Below, one piece after another: positions 1 to 8,450 of a stretch of DNA of 39,177 nucleotides (positions are counted from its first letter, which is position 1; every line of letters starts with the position of its first letter). Under the pieces are notes generated by a model. The model had not been told where the DNA came from. It ran no database searches and saw only the letters and a program-made list of their open reading frames with translations. Made by a program: the position numbers and the translations under genes. The DNA comes from Actinomycetota bacterium (GTDB lineage: Bacteria; Actinomycetota; Actinomycetes; Nanopelagicales; Nanopelagicaceae), in assembly GCA_026393035.1 (NCBI GenBank), contig JAPLAY010000066.1, forward strand, positions 1 through 39,177. Direction: 5' to 3'.

Positions 1-1
1 A

Positions 2-721
2 GTTCGGCTCTCTCGCCGCCTTGTTGAATTAGGTCGTGCTGCCCGCGCCGAATCAAAGGTGAAAATTAGACAACCACTTGCACGTGCTTTAGTTGCAGCT
101 TCGGGTTGGAATGAAATGGATAGCGAGATTCGTTCTCATATTTCTGATGAACTAAACGTTGCCAATTTGGATGAAATTGCATCTGCTGGCGCAGACCTGG
201 TGAGCATCTCGGTTAAAGCAAACTTCAGAACTATCGGCGCTAAATTTGGTGGCGATGTTCAAGCGATTGCTAAGAGCATAACTGAGCTTGACCATGGTGT
301 ACTTGTGAAGAAACTTCGCGAAACTGGAACTACCGAGATTACTTTCGGAAGTGGCGCAAAAGCTGTAATCGATTTGGAAGACTTAGTAATTACTGAAACC
401 CCTAAGGCGGGTTGGTCAGTTGCTAGTCATAATGGCGAAAGCGTGGCCCTTGATCTCGCCTTAACTCCAGAGCTAATTGAGGCTGGCATGGTTCGCGAAG
501 TTATTCGCGCAATTCAAGAAGAGCGCAAGCAATCTGGCTTTGAAATCAGTGATCGAATTTTCGTTCGATGGGGCGCCTCGAAACAAGTTTCCGAAGCTAT
601 AACCAAGAACCTAGAACTTATTGGCGATGAAACTCTTGCTACTAAATTCGAAAATGTAGCCGATAAGAGCGATGACTCAAATGAGTTGGGGCTTTGGTTA
701 GAACTTACAAAAAATAATTAA
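2..721 (+). CDS. ileS: Isoleucyl-tRNA synthetase, C-terminal part (5' truncated)
   Basis: Only the last 239 codons are inside the window. The frame is open from base 2 and reads through RRLVELGRAARAESKVKIRQ, the typical class I IleRS stretch at the start of the anticodon-binding region. The first in-frame ATG/GTG inside the window (base 59) is therefore not the real start. LTPELIEAGMVREVIRAIQE and the SGFEISDRI segment after it are typical of the long, actinobacterial/eukaryote-like IleRS C-terminal region. The enzyme charges tRNA-Ile in the cytoplasm. It converges on yggT: the palindrome TTAA at 718-721 carries both stop codons, TAA on each strand. In many actinobacteria divIVA lies between ileS and yggT; it is absent here. 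Confidence 0.95.
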   Translation, partial: VRLSRRLVELGRAARAESKVKIRQPLARALVAASGWNEMDSEIRSHISDELNVANLDEIASAGADLVSISVKANFRTIGAKFGGDVQAIAKSITELDHGVLVKKLRETGTTEITFGSGAKAVIDLEDLVITETPKAGWSVASHNGESVALDLALTPELIEAGMVREVIRAIQEERKQSGFEISDRIFVRWGASKQVSEAITKNLELIGDETLATKFENVADKSDDSNELGLWLELTKNN

Positions 722-1014
722 AGACTTCTAGCAAGTGTCGAAAGGACGCTTGATAGAAGTTGGGCGCCAAAGAAAATTACGATGAATGAAAGATCAAGCG
801 CCACTGGTCCCAGTCTTAGTGGTGGCACAAAGCGGCGAACAAAATTCACTACTGGATCCGTTATTGCATAAATAAATTCTGCGATCGCTAACAAGATTCC
901 GCGGGGGCGCCAACTAGCGGCAAAGATCCGCGCATAATCAAGGATTAGTCGACCAACTAGCGCCAAAATAAAAATATTTAGCGCAGTGTGTAATAAGTCA
1001 AATAACAGACTCAA
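718..1014 (-). CDS. yggT: YggT/YlmG family membrane protein
   Basis: A 98-residue protein with two hydrophobic segments (about residues 8-28 and 70-95). A linker between them carries DPVVNFVRRFVPPLRLGPVALD, the hallmark of the YggT/YlmG family (the usual form is DPxLxPxRRxxPxxGGxDxS). The family sits beside sepF in the division cluster and is thought to help septum or nucleoid organisation at the membrane; the exact role is unsettled. The start appears to be TTG at 1014, because no ATG or GTG fits the first transmembrane segment; it lies 7 bases after the sepF stop. It is the last gene of the leftward dcw run. Confidence 0.88.
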   Translation of the reverse strand: MSLLFDLLHTALNIFILALVGRLILDYARIFAASWRPRGILLAIAEFIYAITDPVVNFVRRFVPPLRLGPVALDLSFIVIFFGAQLLSSVLSTLARSL

Positions 1015-1021
1015 TTAATTA

Positions 1022-1504
1022 TCAGCTCTGATTGAAGAAGCTTGCTTGTGCAGCAGCTGTTTTATCTTCGTTACTTACCATTACATTTGGAGGTGTAAGC
1101 AAGAAAACTTTTGAGGTAACTCTTTCGATACTTCCATAATGTCCGAAAACTAAACCAGATGCGAAGTCGATCATGCGCTTGCGCTCTGACTCTTCCATGT
1201 CACTTAGATTCATGATTACTGGTTGACCTAAACGATAGTGCTCGCCAATTCCACGAACATCGCTATACATTCTTGGGTGAAGTGTAATTATCCGATCAAC
1301 AACTGCGTTCTCTTGAACTGCTGGTACTGGAGTTGCGGCACGAGCAGAGCGAATATAAGAAGGAGTTGAATCTGCAACTGGTGCAGAACGTAATGGGCGA
1401 CTGTAACGAGGTTCAGTTGCTGCAACTTCGCTAGAAGCTAGATTGCCTTCTTCGTCGTCAACAAGTCCAAGGAAGTTCGCTGCTTTTCTAAATGCATTAG
1501 CCAT
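1022..1504 (-). CDS. sepF: Cell division protein SepF
   Basis: 160 residues. The N-terminus MANAFRKAANFLGLVDDEE is the membrane-binding amphipathic helix, followed by a low-complexity linker rich in Ala, Ser and Pro (about residues 25-65). The C-terminal SepF/DUF552 domain (about 66-150) contains LHPRMYSDVRGIGEHYR, PVIMNLSDMEESERKRMIDF and ASGLVFGHYGSIERV. In actinobacteria SepF is the membrane anchor and bundler of FtsZ at the septum, since FtsA and ZipA are absent. Full length, ATG start. It lies between the damaged yggS and yggT in the same orientation as ftsZ, the classical order. Confidence 0.95.
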   Translation of the reverse strand: MANAFRKAANFLGLVDDEEGNLASSEVAATEPRYSRPLRSAPVADSTPSYIRSARAATPVPAVQENAVVDRIITLHPRMYSDVRGIGEHYRLGQPVIMNLSDMEESERKRMIDFASGLVFGHYGSIERVTSKVFLLTPPNVMVSNEDKTAAAQASFFNQS

Positions 1505-1525
1505 GGGATAAGCCTAAGTTAAGGG

Positions 1526-2102
1526 CTATCGAACTCCGAGTATTTGGCTACCAATTCGAATGTGTGTCGCACCATTGGAAATGGCCACCTCAAAGTCATT
1601 GCTCATGCCGGCAGAAATTGCCCTCATGCCAGGATGTATTGCCAGTAGATTTTTTGAGATTTCACTTAGCCTGTTAAATGCCGAATCTGGCTCCTCGCCC
1701 AACGGCGCAACTGCCATCAAACCCAGAATTCGTAAGTTTGAAAGTGCGGTTAAAGATTCGACAAAATTCATTAACTCACTTGGTTGAATTCCACCTCTAT
1801 TTTCACTCTGATCTAGAGCCACTTGAATAAAGATATCTTTTTTCGCCCCAAAGGAGTCCAGTTTCTGGGCATGTGAAAATTGATCTATCGAATGAACTAC
1901 ATCTGCCCAATTAACAATTGACTTCAATTTGTTGCTCTGAATCTGTCCTTGAAAATGCCAAATTGCATCATCCGGTAATTCATGAGCCTTAACGCTCCCC
2001 TCTAATTTCTCCGACATCGCGCTTCGCTGCATCGGCCGCCTTGGAAATGCGTTCCTTTACCTTGGTCAAATTCTCGGCGATTTCAATTCGGCGCGTGGTC
2101 AT
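1526..2102 (-). pseudogene. yggS: YggS/PLPHP-family PLP-binding protein, frameshifted with internal deletion
   Basis: The expected start is the ATG at 2102, overlapping the pgeF stop as ATGA. From there the frame gives an N-terminal YggS helix (ENLTKVKERISKAADAAKRD) but stops at TAA 1991-1989 after 37 codons. The rest of the protein continues one frame over from about 2015: EGSVKAHELPDDAIWHFQGQ, LMAVAPLG, SAGMSNDFEVAISNGATHIR. Compared with actinobacterial homologues, the stretch holding the PLP-binding lysine (VTKTFP-type motif) and the intact GEN motif is missing, about 92 bases, which also explains the shift. The junction is near 2003-2018. A protein of up to 168 residues could start at ATG 2032 but would lack the cofactor lysine. 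The family maintains PLP homeostasis. A real pseudogene or an assembly error. Confidence 0.82.
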
Positions 2103-2764
2103 AGAACTATTACTCCAGCACTTCTACCAGTCTGGCCATCTCTGCGATAAGAAAAATAATTCGCATTGTGCGCCGTACAAATATCCAAAGTGCTTACCTT
2201 CACGCCGGCACTTTCCAATTCGAATTTTGCAGCCCGGGTTAAATCAAGGCGATGGCTAGAAAGAGTTGTAGAAAGCTCGGGCTTCTGTTCTATGGCTGCT
2301 TTGTACATCTCAAGATCAACTTCGTAACAAGCTTTGCAAATAGCAGGACCAATCTTCGCTTCTAAATCTTTGGCACCTAGAGCACGCATCGCCGATACAG
2401 TTTTAGAAATGATTCCATTGAGTACGCCTTTGCGCCCTGCATGAACCGCACCTACAACCGAAGGACTTGAAATCAGAATAGGCAGGCAATCTGCTACTAG
2501 CACCACTAACGGCAAGCCAGGAGTTCTCGTAATAATTGCATCCGCTGTTACTGGTGAATTAACACTTTCGTCTACTTCAATCACCGTATCACCGTGGACC
2601 TGGTTCATAAAAACTAACCGCTCTTCGCTAACGAGTTTGCGCAAAGCTTCACGATTCTGCGCGACTAAATCTCGATCATCGCCAACATGGTCACCCAAAT
2701 TAAGTGAGGAGTAATCAACGGTGGACGAACCACCAGCCCGCGCAGTGAAAATTAATTGCGCCAT
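2099..2764 (-). CDS. pgeF: Peptidoglycan editing factor PgeF / multicopper-like YfiH (laccase domain)
   Basis: 221 residues, the COG1496/DUF152 family. The conserved His-Cys-His metal site is visible as H57 (MNQVHGDTV), C93 (VADCLPIL) and H108 (GAVHAGRKG). Other signatures are GPAICKACYEV and the C-terminal CTAHNANYFSYRRDGQTGR. Family members are zinc-dependent purine nucleoside phosphorylases/deaminases, and in E. coli the protein prevents misincorporation of serine into peptidoglycan precursors. ATG start 21 bases after the ftsZ stop; its TGA overlaps the yggS ATG by four bases, so it is translationally coupled to the damaged yggS. The N-terminus is a little shorter than typical homologues of about 240 residues. 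Confidence 0.9.
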   Translation of the reverse strand: MAQLIFTARAGGSSTVDYSSLNLGDHVGDDRDLVAQNREALRKLVSEERLVFMNQVHGDTVIEVDESVNSPVTADAIITRTPGLPLVVLVADCLPILISSPSVVGAVHAGRKGVLNGIISKTVSAMRALGAKDLEAKIGPAICKACYEVDLEMYKAAIEQKPELSTTLSSHRLDLTRAAKFELESAGVKVSTLDICTAHNANYFSYRRDGQTGRSAGVIVL

Positions 2765-2785
2765 TAATTTAGAAGAGGCTTGAAA

Positions 2786-3934
2786 TTACTTCATAAAATC
2801 AGGGATATCGATATCGTCTTCAGTTACCAAATCTTCAAAGGTAATTCGCTTACGTGGCGTATTAGCCGTTGAAATAGAAACTGTAGGAATATCGAGCGCT
2901 ACCGCTAATGGATCATTAGCCGCAATTGGATCTGCATTCCCCGTCAGCGAAGCTGCATTGATTACCGGGACTGAAACTCGTTTTGGCATGCCGCCTTCAA
3001 AGCCTGCAGCAATTACAGTTACTCGAACTTCATCGCCCAAGGCATCGTCAATAACAGTTCCAAAAATTATATTTGCATCAGGGTGCGCAGATTGTGCAAC
3101 TAATTCGGCAGCTTCACTCAATTCGAATAATCCGATATCTGAACCACCGGCAATTGACAGTAGAACTCCATGAGCGCCATCAATCGATGCTTCAAGTAAT
3201 GGACTCGAGATTGCAAGTTCAGCGGCGCGAGTTGCGCGAGCTTCGCCACGTGCTGAACCGATTCCCATCAAAGCTGAACCAGCACCAGACATAACGCTCT
3301 TAACATCTGCAAAGTCCAAGTTGATTAAGCCCGGCGTTGTAATCAAATCTGTAATTCCCTGAACACCAGAGAGCAGAACTTGATCCGCACTTCTGAATGC
3401 TTCAAGCTGACTGATTGAACGATCTGAGATAGCAAGCAAACGATCGTTTGGAATAACTATTAACGTGTCAACTTCTTCACGTAGGAGCGCGATACCTTCA
3501 TCGGCCTGAGCAGTGCGACGCTTTCCTTCAAAGGTAAATGGTTTTGTGACAACTCCAACTGTTAGCGCACCTAAATCTTTTGCAATCTTCGCGACGATTG
3601 GTGCGCCACCCGTACCGGTTCCGCCACCTTCGCCGGCAGTTACGAAAACCATATCTGCACCGCGCAACATCTCTTCAATTTCTTCAGTGTGATCAAGTGC
3701 TGCTTGCTTACCAATTTCTGGAGCTGCCCCTGCACCAAGACCTCTTGTTAATTTTCTACCAATATCTAATTTCACATGTGCATCACTCATAATTAATTGT
3801 TGAGAATCAGTATTGATTGCAATGAACTCGACACCTTTGAGTCCTGCTTCAATCATTCGATTGATTGCATTAACACCGCCGCCGCCAACACCAACAACTT
3901 TGATGACTGCTAAATAATTCTGTGGTGTAGCCAC
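2786..3934 (-). CDS. ftsZ: Cell division protein FtsZ
   Basis: 382 residues, full length. The GTP-binding tubulin signature GGGTGTG is at 103-109, the N-terminal [15 protein letters not shown] loop at about 13-27, and the T7 catalytic loop NLDFAD at 205-210. After a short linker the C-terminal peptide ends [10 protein letters not shown], the conserved tail that binds SepF and FtsW. The protein forms the cytokinetic ring. The start is GTG at 3934, preceded by a purine-rich Shine-Dalgarno (AAAGAGG, about 7 bases away). It is separated from ftsQ by 149 bases, the largest gap inside the cluster, so it probably has its own promoter as in other actinobacteria. Confidence 0.98.
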   Translation of the reverse strand: MATPQNYLAVIKVVGVGGGGVNAINRMIEAGLKGVEFIAINTDSQQLIMSDAHVKLDIGRKLTRGLGAGAAPEIGKQAALDHTEEIEEMLRGADMVFVTAGEGGGTGTGGAPIVAKIAKDLGALTVGVVTKPFTFEGKRRTAQADEGIALLREEVDTLIVIPNDRLLAISDRSISQLEAFRSADQVLLSGVQGITDLITTPGLINLDFADVKSVMSGAGSALMGIGSARGEARATRAAELAISSPLLEASIDGAHGVLLSIAGGSDIGLFELSEAAELVAQSAHPDANIIFGTVIDDALGDEVRVTVIAAGFEGGMPKRVSVPVINAASLTGNADPIAANDPLAVALDIPTVSISTANTPRKRITFEDLVTEDDIDIPDFMK

Positions 3935-4083
3935 AATCTGCCTCTTTCTTAACCCTAAATCTCTACTTGAGATTTACATGATGCTTCATTGAATGGTAAA
4001 ACTATGCGGGTTCACACTTTCAATCAACGACCGACACGAAGTAAAAAACTTTAATTTTTAAGTTAAAAAATTACCGGAATTTG
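3935..4083 (-). promoter_or_regulatory. ftsQ-ftsZ intergenic region with inverted repeat before ftsZ
   Basis: This 149-base, AT-rich gap precedes ftsZ. It holds a perfect inverted repeat AAATCTC-5-GAGATTT at 3957-3975, ending 22 bases upstream of the ftsZ GTG and just before its Shine-Dalgarno. It could be an operator or a weak leader hairpin. Nearer ftsQ the minus strand has AACTT-8-AAGTT followed by a run of T, which is too AT-rich to call as a terminator. A TTGAAA hexamer is present but I could not pair it with a convincing -10. That ftsZ has a dedicated promoter here is inference from the gap size and from other actinobacteria. Confidence 0.45.
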
Positions 4084-4794
4084 TTATCTGACTATTGGTG
4101 AGTTAGCGATACTTAGATCCACTTCGCTTATTTTCTTATTCTCTGGAAGTGCCAATAAACCCACTAATACTTTGCTTTTAACCGCAATATCAGTTGCGCT
4201 ATTTCCAGCTCCCCAATTTACGGAAAGTGATTTCTTGCCATGACTCATTTGCATCCCAATTTCGCGATCGGTAGATATTTCAAGCCCTAGTAACGAGCCA
4301 ACTAATTCTGGTGGGAGGTGGGACACGAAACTAGCGATTGTTCGGCGCTCACTCTTCGAGCTTTGACCTAAAGAAATCTCAGCCAAGTTACTAAATTTCT
4401 GTGGACTAGAAAATTCCACACCATCGCTTGTTAAGTATTTAGGGTCGTTACTCGCCAAACTCTCTTTAAATACCGCAACCGGAACGCGCTCGGTTATTTG
4501 AATCTTTACCTCTCCACTCCACCAATTTCTTGAGACATTTGCACCTGCGATCCATTCCAGATCTTCGATCAAATTCGATTCGGTTCGTGGATTAATTCGA
4601 GCAAGTGGCTCACCAACTCTTATTTTGGACTCCCCTGCTACTAACTGCGAAGTTATTAGCGAACTCTGTTCTGTTCCAGTTATGGAAATGGAATCAACTG
4701 CAAGGATTTTCGACCACCCAAGGCCATACGCAAGTGCCGAGGTTAATGCGATTAACGAAAATACTAAAATTAATCGTCTAACCTTAATTGGCAA
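4084..4794 (-). CDS. ftsQ: Cell division protein FtsQ (DivIB)
   Basis: About 236 residues: a short basic cytoplasmic tail, one transmembrane helix (LILVFSLIALTSALAYGLGW), then the POTRA domain (VDSISITGTEQS ... IRVGEPLARIN) and the FtsQ domain (ITERVPVAVF, LTSDGVEF). FtsQ links FtsL/FtsB to other divisome parts at the septum. Neither in-frame start is ATG. TTG at 4794 has a GAGGA Shine-Dalgarno about 6 bases upstream and is preferred; TTG at 4806 (4 residues longer) has none. Both overlap the 3' end of murC (by 11 or 23 bases), so translation is coupled. Weak sequence conservation is normal for the family; order and topology make the call. Confidence 0.88.
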   Translation of the reverse strand: MPIKVRRLILVFSLIALTSALAYGLGWSKILAVDSISITGTEQSSLITSQLVAGESKIRVGEPLARINPRTESNLIEDLEWIAGANVSRNWWSGEVKIQITERVPVAVFKESLASNDPKYLTSDGVEFSSPQKFSNLAEISLGQSSKSERRTIASFVSHLPPELVGSLLGLEISTDREIGMQMSHGKKSLSVNWGAGNSATDIAVKSKVLVGLLALPENKKISEVDLSIANSPIVR

Positions 4795-6172
4795 TTTGTT
4801 CCTCAAGTGTTTGAAGAATTAGCGGTACCAATAAATTCACATCACCAGCGCCAAGCGTGATAATCACATCACCCGACTTCGCGATTTTTGCTGCTTCAGT
4901 TACAACTTCAATCATCGATGGTTCAAATTTCACTTTTGAACTGGCCATCGCATTAGCAATCTGAATTGATGAGACACCTGGAATTGGTTCCTCACTGGCT
5001 GCATATACTTCAAGTAAGAAAATCTGATCGGCAATATCCAAAACTTCGGCAAACTCAGAAACAAACATGGCAGTACGTGAATAACGATGAGGTTGGAAAA
5101 TCACTATGACTCGACCATTCCCAGCAAAACGTTTCGCGGTTTCAAGAGTCACTCGTACTTCAGTTGGGTGATGGCCATAATCATCAATAACAGCTATTCC
5201 ATTGACACTGCCCTTATTTTCGAAGCGACGTTTAGCACCACTGAAACTGCTTAGGCCCGCAAGAAGTTCGCCAACTGGGGCACCCAGTTTTAAACCAGCA
5301 GCTAACGCAGCAGTCGCATTTTCTACGTTATGGCCGCCTGGAATTGATAATGACAGTTCGCCTAAAACTTTCCCAAGCTTGGTGATTCGAGCATGCGCAG
5401 CGTTTGGTTGTAATGAGATGTGCGATATTGAGAAGTCTGCACTCTCGCCATAAGAAATAATTTCAATGTCGCTGCGGGAAATCTTTGCTAATAGCGCCAC
5501 AACTCCTGGACTATCAATCCCAGCAATTAGAAATCCACCTGTTTGAATCGAATTAACGAAGTCCACAAAGATTTTATAGACGGAATCTAGGTCTGGAAAG
5601 TGATCTACGTGATCTAACTCGATATTCGTGATTATGGCTCCGAAAGGTTTATACGCAAGGAATGAGCCATCTGATTCATCTGCTTCTGCTATAAAAATTT
5701 CGCCAGTACCGAGATGGGCATTTGTTCCACCGCGGTTAATCATTCCGCCAATTGCAAATGATGGATCTAATCCAGCTTGCTGAAGCGCAACTGTAAGCAT
5801 GGATGTTGTAGTGGTCTTGCCATGAGTTCCGGCTACAGCAATAGATTTTGATTCTGACATCAACATTGCAAGCGCTTGCGCGCGAGTGAGAATCTCTAAG
5901 CCGTTAGTGACTGCTGCCAAAACTTCGGGATTATTCTTATCAATCGCGCTAGATACGACCAAGATGTCACTCGCTCCAATATTGGTTGCGTTGTGACCGA
6001 CAAAAACTGTGGCACCTAGCGTTTGTAAACCATTTAGTACCGAAGATTCTTTGGCATCTGAACCTGAAACGCTAATTCCGCGTGCCAACATAATGCGGGC
6101 GATTCCGCTCATTCCAGCGCCACCAAGTCCAATGAAATGAACTTTCTTATCGGCTAATTCGGCTAATTTCAT
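4784..6172 (-). CDS. murC: UDP-N-acetylmuramate--L-alanine ligase
   Basis: 462 residues, full length. The N-terminal UDP-binding loop is IGLGGAGMSGIARIML, the P-loop GTHGKTTT is at 115-122, and the family motifs EADESDGSF, DDYGHHPTEV and FQPHRYSRT are all present. It adds the first residue, L-Ala, to UDP-MurNAc in the cytoplasm using ATP. The ATG overlaps the murG stop as ATGA (6172-6169). The murG-murC-ftsQ-ftsZ order is that of mycobacteria and relatives. Its intact P-loop is a useful contrast with murE in this window. Confidence 0.98.
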   Translation of the reverse strand: MKLAELADKKVHFIGLGGAGMSGIARIMLARGISVSGSDAKESSVLNGLQTLGATVFVGHNATNIGASDILVVSSAIDKNNPEVLAAVTNGLEILTRAQALAMLMSESKSIAVAGTHGKTTTTSMLTVALQQAGLDPSFAIGGMINRGGTNAHLGTGEIFIAEADESDGSFLAYKPFGAIITNIELDHVDHFPDLDSVYKIFVDFVNSIQTGGFLIAGIDSPGVVALLAKISRSDIEIISYGESADFSISHISLQPNAAHARITKLGKVLGELSLSIPGGHNVENATAALAAGLKLGAPVGELLAGLSSFSGAKRRFENKGSVNGIAVIDDYGHHPTEVRVTLETAKRFAGNGRVIVIFQPHRYSRTAMFVSEFAEVLDIADQIFLLEVYAASEEPIPGVSSIQIANAMASSKVKFEPSMIEVVTEAAKIAKSGDVIITLGAGDVNLLVPLILQTLEEQIAN

Positions 6173-7266
6173 CGCTTTAGCTTCGTCAATTTACTTAGAA
6201 CTAACGCGCCTATAAGTTCCGCTGCTGGCTTGCCAGATTGAGGTGCGCGCTTTAGGTTCCAAGCCTGCGCTTTAGAAATTAATTGATCAATATTCGCTTC
6301 CAACCAAGTGGCGTTGAACTCTGAATTACTACAAATTTCTGCGGCACCTTTGGCTACCAAATCAGCGGCATTTGCGTTCTGCTCACCATTTCCAATCGGC
6401 AGCGGAACGATTAGCGCAAATGAATTTGTCGCATCAATCTCCGCACAAGTAACGGCGCCACCGCGCGAGATTACAAGATCGCTTGCGACATAGATTTTTG
6501 CCATATCCGAAATATATGCGAGTGGAACATATCCAAGGCGCGCTTTGGGCAGAGAGTTCTTGGTACCAACGCCATGAATAACATTGAAACCCTTCTCGAG
6601 AAGCGCATCAAGTGCGCCCGCAACTGCAGTATTCATAGACTGCGCGCCTAGGGAACCACCAAAGATAAAGATCGTTCGCTTTGTTCGATCTAAACCAAAA
6701 TCAAGATAGGCCTGACTCCAAATCATTGAGCGATCCGACTTGCTCATATTGGAAATTGCGAAGATATCTGAACGAATCGGCATTCCAACCAATTTCGCTG
6801 AACTCCAAGATGCACCGGAATTTATGGTGCTTTTAAAGGCAACTAAGTTCTCGTCTGCGAATTTCGAACCCAATTTATTGGCCCAACCAGGTATCGCATT
6901 AGCCTCGTGTATCAATAATTTAACACCAAGAACTCGCGCTGCAATATAACAAGGCGCACTTACATAACCGCCAAATCCGATAACTAGATCCGCACTACGA
7001 AGAATCCGAAGCGCTTGCGCGATTGCGATTGTTAACCGAACTGGCCAAAGAATTGTAGAAATATTCAAAGTGCGTGGCAAAGGAGCTTTGAGAATAGTGT
7101 GCAACTTCAATCCTGCGCTCGGAACTAGATCCTGTTCGATTCCAGATGAAGTGCCAACAAATTCACAAGCAATATCCTCGCTATTTTCTAGCAACCAATG
7201 TGCAACAGCCAATGCTGGCTCCACGTGTCCGGCAGTGCCGCCTCCGACTAAAAGAACGCGATGCAC
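6169..7266 (-). CDS. murG: UDP-GlcNAc:undecaprenyl-PP-MurNAc-pentapeptide GlcNAc transferase
   Basis: 365 residues, two Rossmann domains (GT-B fold). The N-terminal GGGTAGHVEPALAVA loop, LIHEANAIPGWANK, the C-terminal FGGSLGAQSMN, and the donor-binding region VISRGGAVTCAEID ... PLPIGNGEQNANA are typical. It converts lipid I to lipid II at the inner face of the membrane. The start is GTG at 7266 and shares one base with the ftsW stop (TAGTG). The stop overlaps the murC ATG. Expected family length. Confidence 0.97.
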   Translation of the reverse strand: MHRVLLVGGGTAGHVEPALAVAHWLLENSEDIACEFVGTSSGIEQDLVPSAGLKLHTILKAPLPRTLNISTILWPVRLTIAIAQALRILRSADLVIGFGGYVSAPCYIAARVLGVKLLIHEANAIPGWANKLGSKFADENLVAFKSTINSGASWSSAKLVGMPIRSDIFAISNMSKSDRSMIWSQAYLDFGLDRTKRTIFIFGGSLGAQSMNTAVAGALDALLEKGFNVIHGVGTKNSLPKARLGYVPLAYISDMAKIYVASDLVISRGGAVTCAEIDATNSFALIVPLPIGNGEQNANAADLVAKGAAEICSNSEFNATWLEANIDQLISKAQAWNLKRAPQSGKPAAELIGALVLSKLTKLKR

Positions 7267-8450
7267 TATTCGCCCCCTCGTTTTGCCTTACGAGCAGCGA
7301 TGAATTGTGGCTCTCGGCTAGCGACGTTTAGAACGAATGAAAGTGCCAGGCAGTTTGCTACTAGCGAAGAGCCGCCATAAGAAATAAATGGAAGAGTTAC
7401 GCCAACTACCGGAACGATTCCAACATCGGTCATTAAGTTAACCAAGACCTGCAGAATCATCCAGCAGCCAATTCCGGTAACTACATATTTTTGAAATAAA
7501 TCTTTGGTGTTTATTGCAATTCGAAAAATTCCAAATATTAAAAGTCCGAAGAGGAAGATGACCGTCATAGTTCCTAGTAAACCTAGCTCTTCACCTATTA
7601 CTGAGAAAATAAAATCGGTATGTGCTTCAGCAAGGTTTGCCCACTTCTGCTTGCTAGCTCCGATACCAACTCCAAATAATCCACCACTCGCCAAACTCAT
7701 GAGACTGTGCGCTGGTTGCCAACCTGCCAACTTATAAATCTCTGGTGCGAACGGATCGATAACGGCTTTGAAACGCTTTAATCTAGCTGGTTCAGTGATT
7801 GCCAAAGCAAGTCCACCAAGAAGAAATAGCGATGAAATCCCAGATAAAACCTTTAAATCCGTGCCAGCGATAAATAACATTCCAAAAACTATTCCAGCCA
7901 CTATTACTGCAGTACCTAAATCGCGCCCCTTCAGAATTAAAATCAAAAACGATACGGTGCCTATTGCAACGATTCCAACAGCGCTTGATGAAACGCCTCT
8001 CTCTTTTCGATCCAAATGTTTACGTAACATCAATGCGCAGTAAAGAATTAAGGCAAGCTTTGCAAATTCACTTGGCTGGAGAGTAAATGGCCCAATGGGA
8101 ATCCAGTTTCGGTTTCCATTTACTGTGCTACCTAGAAAAATAGGCAAGGTAAGAGCAATTACGCCGATAGGTAGCGCAAATTTAGCCAGGCTCTCCCAAT
8201 GTGAGAGATGCATCCGCATTGTTATATAAGAAATACCAATACCTATGACAAGAAAGAGTATTTGCTTCAAAAAGATGGAATAAGTATTTCCAGACTCTGA
8301 CAGCGATGTAACTGACGATGCCGATAAAACCATTACCAAGCCGAGTCCAGCCAGGGCGCCTGTACTCCCAATAATCATTAAGTAGGAAGCAGTTGGTTTT
8401 GATAAAAAATTGGCGTAGGCCTGACCCTGTTCGCGCATCCGCTTCTTCAT
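7266..8450 (-). CDS. ftsW: Peptidoglycan glycosyltransferase FtsW (SEDS family)
   Basis: 394 residues with about ten hydrophobic segments. SEDS signatures are GSTVNGNRNWIPIGPFTLQPSEFAK (read here as short pieces: NGNRNWI and QPSEFAKLA), the FSVIGEELGLLG loop that carries the conserved Glu, and LPFISYGGSSL near the C-terminus. FtsW polymerises lipid II at the septum together with the class B PBP FtsI, which is encoded in the same operon. ATG at 8450 overlaps the murD stop as ATGA. Assigned as FtsW rather than RodA because of its position between murG and murD. Confidence 0.96.
   Translation of the reverse strand: MKKRMREQGQAYANFLSKPTASYLMIIGSTGALAGLGLVMVLSASSVTSLSESGNTYSIFLKQILFLVIGIGISYITMRMHLSHWESLAKFALPIGVIALTLPIFLGSTVNGNRNWIPIGPFTLQPSEFAKLALILYCALMLRKHLDRKERGVSSSAVGIVAIGTVSFLILILKGRDLGTAVIVAGIVFGMLFIAGTDLKVLSGISSLFLLGGLALAITEPARLKRFKAVIDPFAPEIYKLAGWQPAHSLMSLASGGLFGVGIGASKQKWANLAEAHTDFIFSVIGEELGLLGTMTVIFLFGLLIFGIFRIAINTKDLFQKYVVTGIGCWMILQVLVNLMTDVGIVPVVGVTLPFISYGGSSLVANCLALSFVLNVASREPQFIAARKAKRGGE

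Noticed and set aside
59-721. Start of a complete 220-residue protein at 59
   Set aside because: The frame is open back to base 2 and the upstream residues match IleRS, so this is the 3' end of a longer gene.
4035-4075. AT-rich inverted repeat with T run downstream of ftsQ as a terminator
   Set aside because: Stem is only about 5 bp and AT-rich; it could not be separated from background in this AT-rich gap.
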